Below, one piece after another: positions 7,866-16,224 of a stretch of DNA of 28,603 bases; positions within the stretch are counted from its first letter, which is position 1; each line of letters begins with the position of its first letter. The stretch comes from an uncultured Dechloromonas sp. (GTDB lineage Bacteria > Pseudomonadota > Gammaproteobacteria > Burkholderiales > Rhodocyclaceae). The stretch lies in the NCBI GenBank assembly GCA_937996725.1, contig CALKUR010000123.1, forward strand, positions 1 through 28,603. Direction: 5' to 3'. Below the pieces are notes generated by a model. The model had not been told where the DNA came from, ran no database searches, and worked only from the letters and a program-made list of their open reading frames with translations. Position numbers and translations under genes: made by a program.

Positions 7866-7895
7866 AATATAGCAGTTAGTGAGAATCGTTGTCAA
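7866..7895 (-). promoter_or_regulatory. Sigma70-type promoter of the porin-led metal operon
   Basis: On the - strand, TTGACA (7890-7895) is followed after exactly 18 nt by TATATT (7866-7871). The -35 box is perfect and the -10 box differs at one base. Transcription would start near 7859, about 33 nt before the porin ATG at 7826. This supports the choice of that start and a single promoter for the downstream genes. Confidence 0.82.
7875..7893. promoter_or_regulatory. Fur-box-like operator overlapping the -35 and spacer
   Basis: Read on the + strand, 7875-7893 matches the 19-bp E. coli Fur consensus GATAATGATAATCATTATC at 14 of 19 positions by hand count, including the core pattern GA-AATC-TT. 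It overlaps the -35 box and spacer of the porin promoter, a position at which a bound repressor would block RNA polymerase. Confidence 0.6.
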
Positions 7896-7993
7896 CTAAA
7901 TCTCGGTTGCAAATCAGGCCTTTCTTTCGCGGACGCGCCTGATAGACTGATCACTCGGCCAGCAAAGTTCCTTGGCCAGACAGGGAGGCATTC

Positions 7994-8074
7994 ATGAGCA
8001 AAAAGTGCTGCAACAGCAAACCCCGCTGCAAAGACTGTCCTTTGCGAAAAGCGGCCAAGAGGAAAAAGCAATGA
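7994..8074 (+). CDS. Cysteine-rich 26-residue small protein (unannotated type)
   Basis: ATG 7994 is preceded by a strong ribosome site GGGAGG (7983-7988) at five bases. The 26-codon frame begins MSKKCCNSKPRCKDC and ends in a Lys/Arg-rich tail. Cysteines are at 5, 6, 12 and 15 (CC-x5-C-x2-C), enough to bind one zinc, iron or copper ion. The TGA stop (8072-8074) overlaps the ATG of the methionine sulfoxide reductase fusion as ATGA, implying translational coupling. There is no signal peptide, so it would act in the cytosol. I recall similar short CC...C..C proteins in other bacteria but cannot name a family. It could be a metal or redox sensor, a leader peptide, or only a coupling ORF. Confidence 0.7.
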   Translation: MSKKCCNSKPRCKDCPLRKAAKRKKQ

Positions 8075-9426
8075 AGGCCCCATTGCGCGGACGAGGCTTC
8101 GTCCAATGCCTCATCGCATTCTGTGTCATGTTCGGCCTGACGGCCTGCTCGGAGAAAACAAGCGTGACTATTCCAACCAAACCCGCTATTGCACTCACTA
8201 ACCCACCCGGTACTGAAAGCATCGTCTTAGGCATGGGTTGCTTCTGGGGTGCTGAAAAACGGATGTCGCAGCTCCCTGGCGTGCTGGATGTGGAGAGCGG
8301 TTACGCCAATGGCGACATCGCCGGTGATTACGAATCGGTTCTGGCACATGAGCGCGCACTCAAGTTTGGCCGCGCGACGGGACGCAACCATACAGAAGTC
8401 GTCAAGGTGACGTTTGACCCGAAGAAGGTGACGTTGACGCAGGTATTGGCGCAGTTCTGGGAAAACCACGACCCGACTCAGGGCGATCGACAGGGTAACG
8501 ATATTGGCTCCAATTACCGTAGCGCGATCTATACGCAGAGCGACGCACAGCTGCAAACCGCTACGGCCACCCGGGCCGTTTACCAGCAAGCGTTAACCGC
8601 TGCAGGCAAGGGGCAGATAACGACCGAAATTGCGCCGTTAACGGCCTATTACAAAGCCGAGGACTACCATCAGGATTATCTGGTCAAAAACCCAAACGGC
8701 TATTGTGGGCTGGGGGGGCTCGGCGTTCCCTACCCGGGCACCCAGGCCTCTCCCAACACGGGCTCAAGTGCTACTAATGGCTCAAGCGCGCCCCTCGTTG
8801 GCAACTCGCTGAACTTCCGGCGACAACTGGTTGTGTTTGAGGCAACGGATTGTGCCTACTGCAAGCAGTTCCAGAAGGAGATTCTGTCGCACTGGAAGTC
8901 CGATGTGCCCATCGTGCAAACGTTCAACACGAATCCTCCCACCGGCTGGGCTCTGGAAAAAACACTCTTCGCCACGCCGACCATTGTTCTCTTTGAAAAG
9001 GGCAAGGAAGTCTCGCGCTATACCGGGTACAACGGCGATCAGAAACGTTTCTGGCATTGGTTAGGGTTTCAGCTACTCACTCCGGAGCAGCGCAAAATTG
9101 CCTTTGAAGAGGGCACCGAATATCCGGGTACGGGATCGCATCTGGACGAAAAGCGGCCCGGCGTTTTTGTCGACCCGATCACCGGTGTCGCGCTATTTCG
9201 CAGCGATACCAAGTTTGATAGTGGTACAGGGTGGCCCAGCTTTTTCAACCCGCTACCCGGTTCGATTACGCTGCACGAGGACAATAGCCAGGGCATGCGC
9301 CGCGTTGAAGTGCGCAGCGCCAGTTCGGGTATTCATCTAGGCCATGTGTTTGACGATGGCCCCAAGCCGACCGGCAAGCGCTACTGCATTAACGGGAATG
9401 TACTGAAGTTCGTGCCTGACCAGTAA
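8071..9426 (+). CDS. msrAB: MsrA-thioredoxin-like-MsrB fusion lipoprotein (methionine sulfoxide reductase)
   Basis: This 451-residue envelope enzyme repairs both S- and R-methionine sulfoxides. The N-terminus carries a lipobox L23-T-A-C26, so it is probably a lipoprotein. The MsrA domain (about 50-220) has the catalytic GCFWG (Cys57) and a resolving Cys212 in NPNGYCGLGG. A Ser/Thr/Gly-rich linker (222-242) leads to a thioredoxin-like segment (about 245-335) with CAYC at 261-264 and the cis-Pro loop ATPT. The MsrB domain (about 336-451) has SGTGWPSF and catalytic Cys439 in RYCIN, but lacks the usual zinc-binding CxxC pairs. Neisserial MsrAB/PilB has the thioredoxin domain first; here it is in the middle. 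The ATG 8071 overlaps the upstream small ORF and follows AGAGG. Confidence 0.93.
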   Translation: MKAPLRGRGFVQCLIAFCVMFGLTACSEKTSVTIPTKPAIALTNPPGTESIVLGMGCFWGAEKRMSQLPGVLDVESGYANGDIAGDYESVLAHERALKFGRATGRNHTEVVKVTFDPKKVTLTQVLAQFWENHDPTQGDRQGNDIGSNYRSAIYTQSDAQLQTATATRAVYQQALTAAGKGQITTEIAPLTAYYKAEDYHQDYLVKNPNGYCGLGGLGVPYPGTQASPNTGSSATNGSSAPLVGNSLNFRRQLVVFEATDCAYCKQFQKEILSHWKSDVPIVQTFNTNPPTGWALEKTLFATPTIVLFEKGKEVSRYTGYNGDQKRFWHWLGFQLLTPEQRKIAFEEGTEYPGTGSHLDEKRPGVFVDPITGVALFRSDTKFDSGTGWPSFFNPLPGSITLHEDNSQGMRRVEVRSASSGIHLGHVFDDGPKPTGKRYCINGNVLKFVPDQ

Positions 9427-9435
9427 AATGCCGGG

Positions 9436-10320
9436 ATGGACGCGCCACACACGACGACTAACCCACCACCCAAGTTGACGCAATACTGGCGGCTGATGCG
9501 CATGCATCGCCCGATCGGAACGCTGCTGCTATTGTGGCCAACCCTGTGGGCACTCTGGCTCGCTTCCGATGGTGCCCCCCCGCTGAATGTATTGATCATT
9601 TTCGTGCTGGGCACGTTTTTTATGCGTTCGGCCGGCTGCGTGATTAACGACCTCGCCGACCGCAATTTCGATGGCCATGTGGCACGAACCAAAGATCGGC
9701 CGCTGGTGGCCGGCTGGGTAACGCCGCGCGAAGCGCTCGCCGTCTTCGTGATTTTAGTCACATTGGCTGCAGTGACTGTGCTACCGGTTATTACGCCGCT
9801 GCTCGCCGGCCTTGCCGTGATTGCCGTCTTTCTTGCCGCGTCTTATCCCTTCACCAAACGCTTCTTCGCGATTCCCCAGGGCTATCTCGGCGTGGCGTTT
9901 GGCTTCGGCATCCCGATGGGGTTTGCGGCCATTTTGGGCACGGTGCCAGCGGTGGCCTGGTGGATGCTCTTGGCCAATATTTTCTGGGCTATTGCCTACG
10001 ACACCGAGTATGCGATGGTCGATCGACCGGATGATGTCAAACTCGGCATCAAAACCTCGGCGATCACCTTTGGTCGCTATGATGTCGCCGCTGTGATGCT
10101 CTGTTACGGACTCACAATTGCCATTCTGGCTGCGGTTGGAGACACCATGAATCTGGGTGCCTTCTACTGGCTCGGCTTACTGTCGGCTGCTGCCATTGCG
10201 CTATATCACTACCAGCTGATCAAGGATCGAGACACGACGCGTTGCTTTGCCGCGTTCATGCATAACAATTGGTTCGGTGCCGCCATCTTCGCCGGCATCT
10301 TACTGGACAAACTTTTCTAA
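9436..10320 (+). CDS. ubiA: 4-hydroxybenzoate polyprenyltransferase UbiA
   Basis: This 294-residue integral membrane prenyltransferase joins the polyprenyl tail to 4-hydroxybenzoate in ubiquinone synthesis. The N-terminal block [20 protein letters not shown] (19-38) is characteristic. Both Asp-rich motifs are present: ND72LAD75RNFD79 with KDRP, and D189TEYAMVD196RPDD. About eight to nine hydrophobic helices are visible. It starts 9 bp after the msrAB stop with no clear ribosome site, so it may depend on read-through from upstream, and it is followed 9 bp later by ubiD. Unlike in E. coli, no chorismate lyase ubiC lies beside it here. Confidence 0.96.
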   Translation: MDAPHTTTNPPPKLTQYWRLMRMHRPIGTLLLLWPTLWALWLASDGAPPLNVLIIFVLGTFFMRSAGCVINDLADRNFDGHVARTKDRPLVAGWVTPREALAVFVILVTLAAVTVLPVITPLLAGLAVIAVFLAASYPFTKRFFAIPQGYLGVAFGFGIPMGFAAILGTVPAVAWWMLLANIFWAIAYDTEYAMVDRPDDVKLGIKTSAITFGRYDVAAVMLCYGLTIAILAAVGDTMNLGAFYWLGLLSAAAIALYHYQLIKDRDTTRCFAAFMHNNWFGAAIFAGILLDKLF

Positions 10321-10329
10321 GACGCTGCT

Positions 10330-11811
10330 ATGAACTATCACGACCTTCGCGACTTTATTGCCCAACTCGAAAAGATGGGTGAGCTCAAACGTGTCAGCAC
10401 ACCGGTCAGCCCGCATCTGGAAATGACCGAGATCTGCGATCGCGTCTTGCGCCAAGGAGGCCCGGCCATTCTGTTCGAAAACCCGACCGGCTACGATGTG
10501 CCGGTACTGGGCAATCTGTTCGGCACGGTGCGGCGCGTGGCGCTGGGCATGGGACAGAATGTGGCGACCGAGGCTGAGGCGCTCACAAAATTGCGCGAAG
10601 TCGGCCAGGTATTGGCCATGCTGAAAGAGCCAGAACCACCCAAAGGTTTTAAGGACGCTTGGGAAAAGCTGCCGCTGCTGAAACAGGTGCTGACAATGTC
10701 ACCCAAACAGGTATCGTCGGCACCCTGCCAAGAAGTCGTGATCGAAGGCAAAGACGTCGACATTACGCGCCTACCGATCCAGCACTGCTGGCCGGGCGAT
10801 GTGGCACCGCTGATCACTTGGGGCCTGACGGTGACGCGCGGCCCTAACAAAACGCGGCAGAATCTGGGGATCTACCGGCAACAGGTGCTGGGACCCAACA
10901 AGGTCATCATGCGTTGGCTAGCGCATCGCGGTGGCGCACTGGACTTTCGCGATCACCAGCAAGCCAACCCCGGGCAACCCTTCCCGGTGGCCGTGGTGCT
11001 GGGCTGCGACCCGGCAACGATTTTGGGTGCCGTTACCCCCGTGCCGGACACGCTCTCGGAATACCAATTCGCCGGCTTACTGCGCGGCAAAAAGACCGAA
11101 CTGATCCGTTGCCTGGGCTCGACGCTGCAGGTACCAGCCTCGGCCGAGATTGTGCTGGAGGGCGTGATTCATCCTGAAGAAACCGCGCTGGAAGGCCCCT
11201 ATGGTGACCACACCGGTTACTACAACGAGCAGGCGTCATTCCCGGTATTTACGATTGAGCGCATCACGATGCGCAAGAGTCCGATCTATCATTCAACGTA
11301 TACGGGCAAGCCCCCCGATGAACCGGCGATGCTGGGTGTGGCGCTGAATGAAGTTTTTGTGCCGCTATTACAAAAGCAATTCCCGGAAATTACTGACTTC
11401 TATTTGCCGCCGGAAGGCTGCTCGTACCGCATGGCCATTGTGAGCATCCGCAAGCAGTATGCCGGTCATGCGCGCCGCATCATGATGGGTGTATGGAGCT
11501 TTCTACGCCAGTTTATGTATACGAAGTTCATCATCGTGGTGGACCATGATGTGAATATCCGGGACTGGAAGGAAGTAGTCTGGGCGATGACCACACGCAT
11601 GGACGCAACGCGCGATACGATGCTGGTCGACAATACGCCGATCGATTATCTGGACTTTGCGTCGCCGGTCGCGGGGCTGGGCAGCAAAATGGGACTCGAC
11701 GCCACGAACAAGTGGCCAGGCGAAACCAACCGCGAATGGGGCACACCGATTGTGCACGACCCCGCCGTGAAGGCACGGGTCGATGCCCTATGGAACGAGT
11801 TGGGTCTGTAA
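10330..11811 (+). CDS. ubiD: 3-polyprenyl-4-hydroxybenzoate decarboxylase UbiD
   Basis: This 493-residue prenylated-FMN-dependent decarboxylase removes the carboxyl group from the UbiA product in the ubiquinone pathway. The length is near that of E. coli UbiD (497). The prFMN-binding segment [20 protein letters not shown] (177-196) with [12 protein letters not shown] and the active-site segment [13 protein letters not shown] (288-300, likely catalytic Asp293) are intact. It starts 9 bp after ubiA, so the two act and are probably transcribed together. The prFMN synthase UbiX is not in the window. Its stop lies 14 bp from the stop of the convergent thioesterase, with no obvious terminator between. 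Confidence 0.97.
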   Translation: MNYHDLRDFIAQLEKMGELKRVSTPVSPHLEMTEICDRVLRQGGPAILFENPTGYDVPVLGNLFGTVRRVALGMGQNVATEAEALTKLREVGQVLAMLKEPEPPKGFKDAWEKLPLLKQVLTMSPKQVSSAPCQEVVIEGKDVDITRLPIQHCWPGDVAPLITWGLTVTRGPNKTRQNLGIYRQQVLGPNKVIMRWLAHRGGALDFRDHQQANPGQPFPVAVVLGCDPATILGAVTPVPDTLSEYQFAGLLRGKKTELIRCLGSTLQVPASAEIVLEGVIHPEETALEGPYGDHTGYYNEQASFPVFTIERITMRKSPIYHSTYTGKPPDEPAMLGVALNEVFVPLLQKQFPEITDFYLPPEGCSYRMAIVSIRKQYAGHARRIMMGVWSFLRQFMYTKFIIVVDHDVNIRDWKEVVWAMTTRMDATRDTMLVDNTPIDYLDFASPVAGLGSKMGLDATNKWPGETNREWGTPIVHDPAVKARVDALWNELGL

Positions 11812-11824
11812 TACCCGGCGGTAA

Positions 11825-12220
11825 TTACTCGGCGGGTAGTGCGCGCTTGCTGCCGTCGGCATTGAGCGCCACGTAAGTAATCAGCGCCTCGGTCACCTTG
11901 ACGGTGACTGGGTTCGCCGGATGACGCTCGGCGTACATCTGCACTTTAATCGTGACAGAGCTACGACCACGTTTTTCGACCTCGGCAAAAAACGTCACGA
12001 TATCGCCGACGGATACCGGTTGATGAAACTGGATCGTGTTGACCGCGACGGTGGCAATGCGACCGCGTGCGACTTTATGTCCCAACACAGCACCCGCCAG
12101 ATCGATATGTCCCATGGTCCAACCGCCAAAGACGTCGCCATACTGATTGGCGTCAGACGGCATGGGGATGACCTTCAGCACGGGCGGCAGGTCGGGCATT
12201 TGGCAGGGGGTATCGATCAT
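11825..12220 (-). CDS. Acyl-CoA thioesterase, YciA-like hotdog protein
   Basis: This 131-residue single-hotdog thioesterase hydrolyses acyl-CoA to free CoA and acid in the cytosol; the family forms hexamers. The family block MPSDANQYGDVFGGWTMGHIDLAG contains the catalytic Asp in the GDVFGGW loop. ATVAVNTIQFHQPVSVGDIV and TEALITYVALN follow as expected. The ATG at 12220 is used; the ATG at 12199 is an alternative, and neither has a strong ribosome site. It is divergent from the ABC exporter and convergent with ubiD, so probably transcribed alone. No regulatory site is clear in the 66-bp divergent gap. Confidence 0.9.
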   Translation of the reverse strand: MIDTPCQMPDLPPVLKVIPMPSDANQYGDVFGGWTMGHIDLAGAVLGHKVARGRIATVAVNTIQFHQPVSVGDIVTFFAEVEKRGRSSVTIKVQMYAERHPANPVTVKVTEALITYVALNADGSKRALPAE

Positions 12221-12286
12221 GAGGTTTTCGCCATCAGGTTAATGCTGCGGGGGTAAACTACAGGGGTTATTTTACGATTAGAAACC

Positions 12287-14086
12287 ATGTCGCGTCACGG
12301 AAACAAACCGGTCGGTCCTGCCAGCAACGAGCCCCTTCATGTCTGGACGACGCTGAGGTCGCTACTGCCCTGGCTTTGGGCCTATAAGGCTCGAATGCTC
12401 ACGGCCTTTGGTTGCCTGATTCTGGCCAAGCTGGCCAGCGTGTGGGTACCGATCATCTTCAAAGACATGATCGATGCGCTAACGCCGACCGAGAATGTGG
12501 CACTGGTACTCCCGGTTTCCCTGCTCCTGCTTTATGGGCTCATGCGCCTCGCTAGCACTGGGTTTAGTGAACTGCGTGAAATCCTCTTCGTGCGCGTCAC
12601 ACAGCAGGCCATTCGCCGGATTGCCCTTTCGGTTTTTACCCACCTACACAATCTATCGTTGCGCTTTCATCTGGAACGGCAAACCGGTGGCGTGTCGCGC
12701 GACATTGACCGCGGTACCCGCGCCATCTCTAACCTCATCAGTTACACGCTGTATTCGATCCTGCCGACGCTGATCGAGCTGCTAATGGTCATGGCGGTTC
12801 TGGCAATCGAATACGACCAGGTCTTTGTCTGGATCACGCTGGCTTCGATTGTTGCCTATGTCGCATTTACGGTCATCGTCTCGAATTGGCGGATTCATAT
12901 CCGCCGCATGGTCAATGAGGCAGACTCTGCAGCCAACACCCGTGCCATCGACAGCCTGCTCAACTACGAGACCGTGAAGTACTTCAACAATGAGGCCTTC
13001 GAACTTAATCGCTACGATGAAGCCATGCGCCGTTGGGAAGACGCCTCGGTGCGCAGCCAGATGACGCTGACCGTATTGAATATGGGGCAGCAGGTGATCA
13101 TCGTGGTCGGTCTGGTCGCGATGATGTGGCACGCCGCCAATGGCGTGGTGACCGGCCGTATGACGGTGGGCGACCTGGTGCTCGTCAATGCCTTTCTGAT
13201 TCAGCTGTATATGCCGCTGAACTTTTTTGGCGTGGTCTATCGCGAGATCCGCCAAGCCCTGACCGATATCGAACGCATGTTCGGTTTGTTGGGCCAGAAC
13301 CGCGAGATTGTTGACGCGCCGGATGCCCGGCCGTTGCCGCCCGCCCCGATTAGCGTGCATTTCGATAGCGTCGATTTCGCTTATGAACCCGCGCGCACTA
13401 TTCTGAGCAATGTGTCGTTCGAGATTCCCGCCGGGCATACCGTAGCGGCCGTCGGCCACTCAGGTGCCGGTAAATCCACCCTGGCGCGACTGATCTACCG
13501 TTTCTATGATGTGACCGGAGGCCGCATCCTGATGAACGGTATCGATATCCGTAAGATCGACCAGCACAGCCTGCGTAGCGGCATTGCGATCGTGCCGCAG
13601 GATACGGTGTTGTTTAATGACACGCTGTACTACAACATTTTGTATGGCAACCCGACGGCGACGCGGGACGAAGTGTTCGCCGCCGCCAAGGCTGCCCACT
13701 TGCACGCGTTTGTCGAAACGCTACCGGATGGCTACGAAAGCCGCGTCGGCGAGCGTGGTCTCAAGCTTTCCGGCGGCGAGAAGCAGCGCGTCGCCATCGC
13801 CCGTGCCCTTCTCAAGAATCCGCCGATCCTGGTGTTTGATGAAGCTACCTCGGCACTAGACTCCAAAACCGAGAAGGCCATCCAGGCCAGTATGGATATC
13901 GCTGCGCGCGGCCGGACGACGCTGATTATTGCGCACCGGCTATCGACGGTGATGAACGCCGACGAAATCATCGTGCTGGATGCCGGACATATCGTTGAAC
14001 GCGGTAAGCATGCCGCGCTTCTCGCGGCCAACGGGCTATATGCACAGATGTGGGCACTACAGCAGCAAGACAGAGATGCCGAGTAG
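12287..14086 (+). CDS. Atm1/HMT1-type ABC exporter (fused permease and ATPase)
   Basis: This 599-residue half-transporter works as a dimer in the inner membrane. Six transmembrane helices (about 30-330) are followed by a nucleotide-binding domain (about 355-595) with Walker A GHSGAGKST (390-398), Q-loop Gln438, signature LSGGE (494-498), Walker B ILVFDE (514-519) and switch His550. The segment NYETVKYFNNE (226-236) is the hallmark of the Atm1/ABCB7 and HMT1 group, whose bacterial members export glutathione conjugates or glutathione-metal complexes and give heavy-metal tolerance. That role would suit the metal genes earlier in the window but is inferred from the family. The start ATG 12287 has only a weak ribosome site. 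Confidence 0.93.
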   Translation: MSRHGNKPVGPASNEPLHVWTTLRSLLPWLWAYKARMLTAFGCLILAKLASVWVPIIFKDMIDALTPTENVALVLPVSLLLLYGLMRLASTGFSELREILFVRVTQQAIRRIALSVFTHLHNLSLRFHLERQTGGVSRDIDRGTRAISNLISYTLYSILPTLIELLMVMAVLAIEYDQVFVWITLASIVAYVAFTVIVSNWRIHIRRMVNEADSAANTRAIDSLLNYETVKYFNNEAFELNRYDEAMRRWEDASVRSQMTLTVLNMGQQVIIVVGLVAMMWHAANGVVTGRMTVGDLVLVNAFLIQLYMPLNFFGVVYREIRQALTDIERMFGLLGQNREIVDAPDARPLPPAPISVHFDSVDFAYEPARTILSNVSFEIPAGHTVAAVGHSGAGKSTLARLIYRFYDVTGGRILMNGIDIRKIDQHSLRSGIAIVPQDTVLFNDTLYYNILYGNPTATRDEVFAAAKAAHLHAFVETLPDGYESRVGERGLKLSGGEKQRVAIARALLKNPPILVFDEATSALDSKTEKAIQASMDIAARGRTTLIIAHRLSTVMNADEIIVLDAGHIVERGKHAALLAANGLYAQMWALQQQDRDAE

Positions 14087-14119
14087 AATAGTCACACTTT
14101 TATCGCCATAGGATTTCGC

Positions 14120-14695
14120 ATGACCTTAATTACCTCGCAACTGACGGACGCCCAAGCCAAGATTCTGGGCGCTGTGGCCCATCGCCCTGGCACACTGATC
14201 TGGATGGGCCTGCTCATGATTGTTCTGGGCTCAATCGGCGTGTTCGCCGAAACCTTCTTTTCGATTGCCTCGATCAGCCTGATGGGTGGTTTCGCACTGG
14301 CAGCCGGCATCATGCAAGCCCTGCATGCGTTACAGGCCAAGGGCTGGAAGTCGGTCTCGATTCAACTGCTGTTTGCGCTGATCTATATCGCCATTGGCGT
14401 GATCGTCTGGGTATCACCGGTTGCCGCACTCGAAGGGGTAACGCTCTATATGGCCACGCTGTTCTTCGCCACGGGTGTATTGCGCCTGATTACGGCGTTT
14501 CAACATACCCAATTTAGTGGCTGGTTTCTGCCGCTAGTATCGGCAGCGCTGTCGATCCTGTTGGGCGGCTTGATTCTGGCGGGGTGGCCGGATAACAGCG
14601 CCTGGGTGCCCGGGATGCTGATTGGCATCGAACTGCTTCTCCAAGGATGGAGCCTATTCTTCTTAGGTCTCGCTGCCAAAAACGCCGTGAAGTAA
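14120..14695 (+). CDS. HdeD/DUF308 family inner-membrane protein
   Basis: This 191-residue membrane protein has six predicted hydrophobic helices arranged as pairs, with the family pattern LGSIGVFAE ... SIASISLMGGFALAAGIMQALHAL and a second copy-like half IAIGVIVWVSPVAALEGVTLY. HdeD of E. coli contributes to acid resistance at high cell density; the molecular role is not known. ATG 14120 follows AGGA at six bases. It begins 33 bp after the ABC exporter and may be its last co-transcribed gene. It ends at the bidirectional terminator 14713-14740. Confidence 0.88.
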   Translation: MTLITSQLTDAQAKILGAVAHRPGTLIWMGLLMIVLGSIGVFAETFFSIASISLMGGFALAAGIMQALHALQAKGWKSVSIQLLFALIYIAIGVIVWVSPVAALEGVTLYMATLFFATGVLRLITAFQHTQFSGWFLPLVSAALSILLGGLILAGWPDNSAWVPGMLIGIELLLQGWSLFFLGLAAKNAVK

Positions 14696-14712
14696 GACGA
14701 TTGCAGAACAAT

Positions 14713-14740
14713 AAAAAACCCAGCCTAGGCTGGGTTTTTT
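14713..14740. terminator. Bidirectional intrinsic terminator
   Basis: This is a perfect 28-nt inverted repeat: six A, CCCAGCCTAGGCTGGG, six T. It gives a GC stem with an A-tract before and a T-tract after on both strands. It ends the + strand HdeD-family gene (stop 14695) and the - strand ribosomal protein cluster (rplQ stop at 14765). Confidence 0.95.
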
Positions 14741-14764
14741 ATTAAGCACTGTTCTAACTTGTGG

Positions 14765-15163
14765 TTAGGCAGCCGCTTGTTCAGTTTCAACCGCTTCGGT
14801 CACTTCCGGACGATCCACCAGTTCCATATAGGCGATCGGTGCATTGTCGCCCGGACGGAAGCCGGCTTTAAGGATACGGGTGTAACCGCCGTTGCGGGCT
14901 TTGTAGCGCGGACCCAGCTCGTTGAAGAGCTTGACGACCATTTCGCGATCACGCAGACGGGCAAAGGCGAGGCGGCGATTAGCCACGGTCGGCTCTTTGG
15001 CCAGGGTGATGATCGGCTCGACGACGCGACGCAGTTCCTTAGCCTTCGGCACGGTGGTGCGGATGGCTTCGTGACGCAGCAAGGCGTTAGTCAGGTTGCG
15101 CAACATCGCCAGACGGTGGCTGCTGGTGCGGTTCAGTTTGCGAAGACCGTGACGGTGACGCAT
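14765..15163 (-). CDS. rplQ: Large-subunit ribosomal protein L17
   Basis: This 132-residue protein has the invariant start [17 protein letters not shown] and the segment [21 protein letters not shown]17 sits near the peptide exit tunnel on 23S rRNA. The C-terminal tail ([12 protein letters not shown]) is a short acidic extension. It is last in the alpha operon, 27 bp after rpoA, with AGGAA before the ATG, and runs into the bidirectional terminator. Confidence 0.98.
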   Translation of the reverse strand: MRHRHGLRKLNRTSSHRLAMLRNLTNALLRHEAIRTTVPKAKELRRVVEPIITLAKEPTVANRRLAFARLRDREMVVKLFNELGPRYKARNGGYTRILKAGFRPGDNAPIAYMELVDRPEVTEAVETEQAAA

Positions 15164-15190
15164 GATGAGTTCCTTTCGTTAATCCGGCGA

Positions 15191-16168
15191 TCAGTTACGC
15201 TCGAGACCAGCCGGCGGCCAGTTGTCGAGGCGCATACCCAGGGTGAGACCGCGCGAGGCGAGCACATCCTTGATTTCGTTGAGCGACTTGCGACCCAGAT
15301 TCGGGGTCTTGAGCAGCTCGTTTTCGGTACGCTGAATGAGATCGCCGATGTAGTAGATGTTTTCGGCCTTGAGACAGTTGGCCGAACGCACCGTCAGTTC
15401 CAGATCGTCGACCGGCTTGAGCAGGACGGGGTCGATCGGGGCAGACTTGCCACCGTCAGCACCGTTGGTGGTGCCTTCGAGTTCAGCGAACAACGACATC
15501 TGGTCGATCAGGATGCGGGCGGCGATGCGCACGGCTTCTTCCGAATCGATCACACCGTTGGTTTCGATGTCCATAACCAGCTTGTCGAGGTCGGTACGCT
15601 GTTCGACGCGGGCCGCATCGACAGAGTAAGCGACACGACGCACCGGGCTGAAGCTGGCGTCCAGCATCAGATGGCCAATGACCTTGTGCTCTTCCGCCTG
15701 CTTGCGCTGGTTGGCTGGCACGTAACCACGGCCCTTTTCGACCTTGATTTCCATGTCCAGCTTGCCACCGGCGTGCAGGTGCGCCAGCACGTGATCCGGG
15801 TTGATGATTTCGACATCGTGCGGCACTTCGATATCCGAAGCGCGAACAACGCCTTCACCCGACTTGCTGACCTTGAGCACCACTTCGTTGCGGTTGTGCA
15901 GTTTGAATACGACACCCTTCAGATTGAGGAGCAGGTCGACGACATCTTCCTGAACGCCATCGATGGTCGAGTATTCGTGAACAACACCGTCGATTTTGAC
16001 TTCGGTCGGCGCGTAGCCTTCCATCGACGACAGCAGGATGCGGCGCAGGGCATTACCCAGCGTGTGACCGTAACCACGCTCGAACGGTTCCATGACCACC
16101 TTGGCGTGAACCGGAGAGATGGTTTGGACATCGATACTGCGCGGCTTCAATAGTGCATTTCCTTGCAT
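15191..16168 (-). CDS. rpoA: RNA polymerase alpha subunit
   Basis: This 325-residue subunit nucleates the RNA polymerase core and contacts UP elements and activators. The N-terminal domain has [20 protein letters not shown]. The C-terminal domain (about 250 onward) has the helix-hairpin-helix block [20 protein letters not shown]. The start [10 protein letters not shown] at 16168 follows CAGGA at suitable spacing; a longer frame to 16192 has no support. The N-terminus closely resembles betaproteobacterial RpoA. It lies 56 bp after rpsD and 27 bp before rplQ, the standard alpha-operon position. Confidence 0.98.
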   Translation of the reverse strand: MQGNALLKPRSIDVQTISPVHAKVVMEPFERGYGHTLGNALRRILLSSMEGYAPTEVKIDGVVHEYSTIDGVQEDVVDLLLNLKGVVFKLHNRNEVVLKVSKSGEGVVRASDIEVPHDVEIINPDHVLAHLHAGGKLDMEIKVEKGRGYVPANQRKQAEEHKVIGHLMLDASFSPVRRVAYSVDAARVEQRTDLDKLVMDIETNGVIDSEEAVRIAARILIDQMSLFAELEGTTNGADGGKSAPIDPVLLKPVDDLELTVRSANCLKAENIYYIGDLIQRTENELLKTPNLGRKSLNEIKDVLASRGLTLGMRLDNWPPAGLERN

Positions 16169-16224
16169 GAGCGATTCCTGTTTAAGATTCAAAGTTAGTC
16201 TGAAAACTCAGTGAGCCTTGAGGC

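Noticed and set aside
7827..7895. N-terminal extension of the porin to 514 residues
   Set aside because: It would start at the -35 box of the promoter; the ATG at 7826 gives a clean signal peptide.
11812..11838. Inverted repeat TACCCG/CGGGTA between ubiD and the thioesterase as a terminator
   Set aside because: The stem is only 6 bp with a 15-nt loop, extends into the thioesterase coding end and has no T-tract.
12221..12238. Five-codon ORF (MAKTS) overlapping the thioesterase start as ATGA
   Set aside because: Too short to support and without a ribosome site; probably chance.
14759..16153. A 464-codon + strand frame opposite rplQ and rpoA
   Set aside because: It is antisense to two certain genes and shows low-complexity Val/Asp/His/Gln composition typical of reversed highly expressed genes.
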